Shown: piece by piece, positions 59,188 to 64,000 of the stretch
Layout: every line of letters begins with the position of its first letter
Numbering within the stretch: the stretch's first letter is position 1
Source of the DNA: Strigamia acuminata
Taxonomy: Eukaryota > Arthropoda > Chilopoda > Geophilomorpha > Linotaeniidae
Direction: 5' to 3'
Assembly: GCA_949358305.1 (NCBI GenBank)
Contig: OX442314.1
Coordinates: forward strand, 5,645,087-5,709,086
Length of the DNA stretch: 64,000 bases
Notes under the pieces: generated by a model
The model's input: only the letters and a program-made list of their open reading frames with translations
What the model was told of the DNA's origin: nothing
Databases searched by the model: none
Made by a program: the position numbers and the translations under genes

Positions 59188-59523
59188 GTTTTAATGAGGC
59201 CAAAATTCTGTTTTGGTCAAATTGTGCTTAACCGTGAATGTGTTCATATGTAGGTCCTTCGGTTGTAACATTTTTGTCGTACGTCGTAATCCCTCGAGTA
59301 CATGGTGCATAAAAATTCCATTTCTTTCATTTAAACAACGAATTGTGGTAGTGACCCCTTATTTAAACATAATTTAGCATTTACTCACATTTTGGGCGTG
59401 GATGCTTCACCTGAAATTGTTTATTGTCTGATCTGTCTATCTAACGTTCGAGGCGGCTATTTTGAATTTGGTTGTAAAAATCAAAACTAGACATAAACCG
59501 ATTCATAAACTACTCCAGTTGTA
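59188..59523. other. Non-coding, unassigned
   Basis: AT-rich. No ORF or repeat recognised. Confidence 0.35.
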
Positions 59524-59531
59524 GTTTTAGC

Positions 59532-59770
59532 CAGGGCCGTTTCGACCTATGAGGCAAAGAGGCGGCCGCCTCAGGCGGCACACTGACAGGGGCGGCAATT
59601 TTGGCCAAAAAAAAAAAGAAAATTTTTTTTTTTTTTTTTTTCTAAAATGATTTTTGGACGTATTCAGAAATAAGTTTTTTTTTTTGTTTTTTTTTTTTTT
59701 GGGCGGGGGGAGGGGGGGGCGGCATTTTTAATGTTCGCCTCACCACAGATATTTACTAGGAACGGCCCTG
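59532..59770. mobile_element. hAT-type MITE (239 bp)
   Basis: Ends CAGGGCCGTT and AACGGCCCTG are inverted. A perfect 8-bp duplication GTTTTAGC flanks it (59524-59531, 59771-59778). The interior has GAGGCGGCCGCCTCAGGCGG, poly-A/T runs and a G-rich stretch. No ORF. Confidence 0.9.
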
Positions 59771-59778
59771 GTTTTAGC

Positions 59779-60300
59779 CTAGTACTCATAACACCATTCC
59801 GTTCTTGGAATGGTAACAGGAATCAACGCCTTAAGTTTCCTGCCAAGGGTGGTACTCACAAAAATTTTTTTTAGACTCTGAATCACCCTTGCACGTGGAA
59901 ATGAAGTGTTTCCGGCCCCGATGGTGCTCGAAAAAATTTAATTGTTTCAGACTCTGAATAAATTTTGTTTACCCAGAATTCCCTTGTTTTTCATCTAAAA
60001 TTTGCAACTGGTCACAACCGGTTGCAAACAAAGCCACCCAACTACTACAATTGAACACGTTTGTTTTTCTAATTTCTGCACATGATGACATATACACACC
60101 ACCGACAGCAGCCAGTATTAAACCCAAACAAACATCTTCTTAGTCATCTTCAGCCTCAGATAAATCGAACAAAGCTTCATTGCCATTGCATTCAATCTCC
60201 TCGGACACTTGGCTGATCACATGACTCACAACATCCTATGCCCATGTTAGAAAAAATAAAAAAATTTCTGTTTTAAAATCGCTGCCAAATAAAAAAAAAT
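59779..60300. other. Non-coding, unassigned
   Basis: Contains direct repeats of GAATGGTAAC / CTCACAAAAATTTTT type; no gene seen. Confidence 0.3.
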
Positions 60301-60307
60301 TTTGATT

Positions 60308-60562
60308 CAGGACAAGTTGAACATTTTTAATGCCATTAACAATGGCAAGAAGCTACCAATTGTAGCAGTTGAATTTAATTTGTCCCGTTTTACAATTTCA
60401 ACAGTTTTTAAGAATCGGGATAAAATTAACATGATTTCATGAATAAATAATGTTGTTTATGATGAAATTATATTTTTTTCAGCTAATTCGTTTTAACGAA
60501 TTCTCGTTACAACGAATCGATTTGTCTGGTCCCTTGCGATTCGTTTTAAAGAGTTTTGACTG
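60308..60562 (+). pseudogene. Tigger/pogo-like remnant: DNA-binding domain piece and terminal repeat
   Basis: 60310-60430 reads DKLNIFNAINNGKKLPIVAV then FNLSRFTISTVFKNRDKI, resembling the N-terminal helix-turn-helix (psq/CENP-B type) of Tigger transposases. Stops follow. At 60485-60562 lie TTCGTTTTAACGAATTCTCG, AACGAATCGATTTG and TTTTGACTG before TA, a pogo-type terminus. The catalytic part is deleted. Confidence 0.45.
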
Positions 60563-60564
60563 TA

Positions 60565-61197
60565 GTCACTAATCCATGACTAGGAAGCAAAAAGTGGGGC
60601 AACCACTATATAAATTAGAAAACCAAGTAGCCCAAAATCAAAAATACAAAAACGTATTAATATGAATGTTCCCAAATTACACCACAACCACTCCCAATGC
60701 ATCTTGGTACTACCCGCAAACAAGTTGAGTAGGTGGGTATCAGGTTCGCAGGTGCTTGAGAGCTTGAGGGTCACAATAATTTCGTTAGATGCGAGTGGAA
60801 GAGGAGGAGAAGGAGAGAAAATAGGTTGATAAGGGCAAGAGAGAGTATAAAGTTGCTTACTGAGCGAGGCCGGGAGTCAAAAAGCTTCAAACATACCCGC
60901 GAGAAAGAGCAGGGATTGGAGATTTGAGACATCAAGAAAGTAACCTAAAAATGTCATGTCGCGCTTTGAAATAGCGTACGGATTTCGAAAAGTGACATCG
61001 CGCTTTGAAATAGCGTATGCATGCCGAGGCGCGATGTCGCACTCTGCTATGTCGTGCCCAGTACAACAGCCCATTCAGGATTGGCTCCCACTGGATCAAG
61101 GTGATACAAAATACAGAACATTGGTGATGGTATTTGGCTGTTTTTGACGTCATTCTTCTTGACCCCCATCTTGATCCCTTTGACATTATGCATACAC
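60565..61197. other. Non-coding, with a 37-bp direct repeat
   Basis: CGCGCTTTGAAATAGCGTA occurs at about 60959 and 60997 (AAAGTGACATCGCGCTTTGAAATAGCGTA context). No gene or element recognised. Confidence 0.4.
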
Positions 61198-61205
61198 ATC
61201 ATACA

Positions 61206-61895
61206 TAAGCCTGCTATTTTTGCAGAAAATAAATTTTCCCTAAAATGTTTTCATAGTTGCGGATAGAACAAATGCAGCATTTTGGCACTAAAATTTTTGA
61301 ATTTTGAGGTACTTTTTGGTCCGCAATTTCCGCAATTCGCGCAATTTTTGCGGAAATTCCGCAATTTGCCAATAATGGCCGATTATTGGCCAATAATGGG
61401 CCATTATTGGCAAATCGCGGGTGTGATAGTATTACGTGATACAGTATCATGAAGTAATTTCGTTTAAAAACTTAAAATCATGTTTAAAAACTTTAAATTT
61501 CGTTTAAAAACTTCAAAATATGTTTAAAAACTTCAAAATATGTTTAAAAACTTCAAAATATGTTTAAAAACTTCAAAATATGTTTCAAAACTTCAAACTT
61601 TGTTTAAACACTTCAAATTTCGTTTAAAAACTTTAAATTTCGTTTTAAAACTTCAAATTTTGTTTTAAAACTTTAAACTTCCTTTAAATACTTCAAATTT
61701 TCTTTAAAAACTTCAAATTTCCTTTAAAACCTTGAAATTTTGGTCAAAAACTTCCCGGATGAGCCCGCAATACGTCCACAATACGTCCGCAATACGTGCG
61801 CAATACGTGCGCAATACGTCCGCAAAATGGCAGTTTTTTTATCCGCTTTCCGCCCGCAATTTCAATGTTTTTAGTCCGCAAAAATAGCAGGCTTA
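61206..61895. mobile_element. TIR MITE with perfect 8-bp duplication (690 bp)
   Basis: Ends TAAGCCTGCTATTTTTGC and GCAAAAATAGCAGGCTTA are exact inverted repeats; ATCATACA is duplicated (61198-61205, 61896-61903), hAT-like. Interior: a CCAATAATGG/CCATTATTGG palindrome cluster (61365-61415), an 18-bp tandem array (61459-61757) and CAATACGTCCG repeats (61775-61825). No ORF. Confidence 0.88.
61459..61757 (+). repeat. 18-bp tandem repeat, about 16 copies
   Basis: Unit TTTCGTTTAAAAACTTCAAA with variants (ATGTTTAAAAACTTCAAA); more degenerate to the right. Inside the 61206-61895 element. Confidence 0.85.
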
Positions 61896-61981
61896 ATCAT
61901 ACAGTTTACCTTCAATTTTTATTACTATTATAGCACTTACTTGATTAATTAAAATTGCTATTTAGATCTCGCTGCAAATCC

Positions 61982-62244
61982 TACAGAAAATTGACTCCGA
62001 ACTTTCTACTGTTTTCCAGAAAAAACAAACAACCTAATTGTTTCTCTCGTATTTGCATTTGATTTTCTAACTCCTTCAGAAGTATGTAACCGGAATATGA
62101 AGGTATGGTAAAAACTAAAATCATTGGACAGAAAAATACCTCAACAAAGTGAGAGTCCGATCGACTGGAATCCTGTTCACCCACAGGGTAACCAGATTTG
62201 GCGAAAGAAAAACCTGGACAATGCACAATTTCTCAAAACATTAG
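61982..62244. repeat. Gene B intron block shared with gene A
   Basis: Parallels 10078-10335. Its position after the bridging exon matches that in gene A, supporting whole-gene tandem duplication. The minus-strand 81-codon ORF here is not supported by any motif. Confidence 0.55.
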
Positions 62245-62605
62245 TGTGATCGCTTGGCCACCCGATGGTGGCCTGGGTAGATGGGAGACTCTGACCCTAG
62301 ACAACAATTCATAAAAGTAAACATAAAAGCAAACAATCTGGAGTCCCTGTCTTATTGTTACGTAAGCTCATCCCAAGCTGCTATGGCTAACATCATGCTG
62401 TCATATTAGTCACGCAATCCGGGAAGAATCATTTTGTCGCCAGACGATTAGTAGACTAAATAATCGTCTCCAAAAAATTGCTCTGGCTGGATTCCCTGGA
62501 TCTACCCTTGCTGACTTGACCAGGTATTCAGTAGATAGCAGTCTAATTGGCCAGTAATGGGGTCAGCTAAATTCCTGGAAAAGAGCTTTTTAAAAGGAAA
62601 AACTG
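62245..62605 (+). repeat. LTR-like dispersed repeat, fragment
   Basis: TGTGATCGCTTGGCCACCC start and GAGTCCCTGTCTTATTGTTACGT block as in 10336-10780 and 23478-24490; most of the middle is missing. From about 62420 it becomes unrecognised. Confidence 0.4.
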
Positions 62606-62610
62606 TAAAA

Positions 62611-62657
<47 letters not shown>
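62606..62657 (+). repeat. (AAAT)n microsatellite
   Basis: About 13 uninterrupted TAAA units. Confidence 0.95.
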
Positions 62658-62944
62658 GCGGAGCAGGTTTTAGAAACAATCTGCTACGCATCCAATGCAG
62701 TGGGGTGTTGCTAAAACCAACTTGGTTAGTGATGAGCAAAAAGTCGACAGTCGCTGATTTATGGTTTAGGAGGGGTTGGACCTATTCCGTCCCGCCCAAA
62801 ACCTCCCCTTGGGCCATTTCCGCCCCATCCCAATTCCGCGGCAAATTTTAATATTTAAATTAAATAAAAATTATTTAAATAAAAATAAAATATAATAAAA
62901 TTTCGCAAAGCCCAATTCCACCTAAATACATTGCGGGGCAGAAT

Positions 62945-63830
62945 TGGTTTACAACTACCTGAACTGGATCGCTCGGACGAAGTGTCGAATAAAACAGTGT
63001 ACGATCACAAAATCACCGAAAATTCAACTTACTCGCCAACCGGCGGTGCCGAGCGTCGAAGAGAACGTTGCGGATCGTTGTTTGGAGTTTGCGTCCAAGA
63101 TTTATTTGGGCTCGGCGGCGACGGCATTTAATTGTCGTGGGACGAGCGTGCACACTACGAAAACGCCGGATAAGTGGCGTGAGTGAGAGTCGACGTTGCT
63201 GGCCGACAAGCTCGGCGACTTGGACGACATTGCGCCGTGTTCGTCGTCGCCCAAAGCCGTTTACAATGCAATACAGCCGTACAAGTTCTATCAGGATGCT
63301 TCACGACTGCTAAGTGATCCGACAAGTCGACTGCAAATTAATCGCGTGCAAACTGAGTGGCGATATCATCGCTTTGTTCGACCAACACGCGGTGCACGAA
63401 CGAATCCGATTGGAAGAAGTCTAAGTTGAGATGGACATTTTAAGCGAGGACGATTTGGTCAACGTGAAACGCGTTTCGCTCAATCCGCTGATGGATTTGA
63501 CGATGCGCGAGGAGGAAATTCTCTCTTGCAACCGTTCCAGACGTTCGCGGCCAAATCGACCTCGCTTAAAATGTCCATCTCGGCTTGGAGTTGTTTCAGT
63601 CCAAATAAATCTTGGACGGGAACTACAAACAACGATTTGCAACGTTCTCTTCAACGCTCGGCACCACCGGTGGCGAGTAAGTTGAATTTCCGGTGATTTT
63701 GTAAACGTACACTCTTCTTTTCGACACTCCGTCGCCCTCCGTCCGAGCGATCCAGGTCAAGTCGTTGTAAACATTCTGTGGCTCTCTGTTCGGTATTTTC
63801 CGTCGGAGCGATGCAGTTTGGGTCGATTTG
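62945..63830. repeat. Imperfect inverted repeat around a MutL-like fragment
   Basis: CTGGATCGCTCGGACG, AAATTCAACTTACTCGCCA, GTGCCGAGCG and GAAGAGAACGTTGC (62960-63075) recur inverted at 63645-63770. ATGGACATTTTAAGCGAGG (63431) recurs inverted at about 63557. The right arm lacks the 63120-63425 segment. Confidence 0.7.
63187..63545 (+). pseudogene. MutL homologue fragment (MLH3/PMS-like), broken
   Basis: A frame from about 63196 includes IQPYKFYQD. After a shift near 63311 the next frame reads VIRQVDCKLIACKLSGD then IIALFDQHAVHERIRLEEV. DQHA-VH-E-RIRL-E is the metal-binding endonuclease motif DQHA(X)2E(X)4E of MutL proteins, and the preceding QVD.K.IAC block is typical of MLH3. A TAA at 63422-63424 interrupts it; similar sequence continues (NVKRVSLNPLMDLTMREEE). 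MutL proteins act in mismatch repair and meiotic recombination. Shift plus stop suggest a pseudogene or captured fragment; an unrecognised intron is possible. Confidence 0.55.
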
Positions 63831-63835
63831 GACAT

Positions 63836-64000
63836 TTTCCTTCGCGATTTCCTTCTACAATGCAGAGAAACTGCTCTCGAACGTTTCGCAAGACACGTCG
63901 ACGTCGCACCGACCGATCACCGGCGACGGCTGCAATTCCAGTGTTAATTTGTTGATTTGTTTATTCCTGTATGTATTGTTTATTACATAACAGAAATAAA
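63836..64000. other. Right edge, unassigned
   Basis: A short open frame (70 codons from 63778) has no motif I recognise. Confidence 0.3.

Noticed and set aside
61981-62226. 81-codon minus-strand ORF
   Set aside because: The related block at 10078-10335 does not keep this frame open; more likely intron.
63196-63835. Intact MutL gene
   Set aside because: Frameshift near 63311, TAA at 63422 and inverted partial copies leave no continuous frame.

Overview
The window looks like a repeat-dense stretch of an animal nuclear genome, most likely an arthropod. Support: spliced DEG/ENaC (pickpocket-like) channel exons with GT/AG junctions and matching phases, BEL/Pao, Ty3/gypsy, copia and hAT elements, TIR/TA elements, and a short TTAGG tract of the arthropod telomere type. 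I cannot place it more precisely. I see no rRNA, tRNA, CRISPR or prokaryotic operon structure.

Layout. 1-3112 (minus strand): 5' end of an LTR retrotransposon, with a 730-codon gag frame running off the left edge, a primer site and an 826-bp LTR. 3291-13341: DEG/ENaC gene A (four exons recognised), its intron carrying a TIR element (4330-9991) that itself holds an intact-looking hAT transposon (4432-7760) and a second TIR element with a 42-copy 23-bp minisatellite (7908-9641), plus a solo gypsy LTR (11864-12813). 14392-20762: a copia-type element reduced to gag-protease, its leader interrupted by a gypsy gag fragment, its 3' end tandemly triplicated. 20763-22166: an ENaC exon-1 relic and a solo LTR. 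22517-25007: first exons of DEG/ENaC gene B. 25008-57667: an apparent intron of about 32.7 kb, filled with a Tc1-like element stretched by nested insertions, a foldback MITE, a BEL/Pao element (30099-36625), gypsy-1 (37409-43139) and gypsy-2 (43823-56943). 57668-58595: further gene B exons, followed by a truncated copy of the TIR/hAT nest. 59190-64000: MITEs, a Tigger-like remnant, tandem repeats and a broken MutL/MLH3-like fragment inside an inverted repeat.

Two things stand out. First, both ENaC copies have an exon that encodes the end of one channel subunit (cysteine-rich region, TM2, GLS filter) and, with no stop, the start of another (linker, TM1, extracellular TIC motif). This predicts a concatenated double-subunit channel. 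Exon order and intron phases fit two tandem copies of such a gene. Second, gypsy-2 has identical-length LTRs, a 4-bp target duplication, a correctly phased GGGAAAC slippery heptamer between gag and pol, and a third 954-codon ORF in the env position that does not look like an envelope; it has two CxxCxGxG zinc-type motifs and a small intron just upstream.

All homology statements come from motif recognition by eye. No database search or alignment program was run, so identities and exon borders are estimates.
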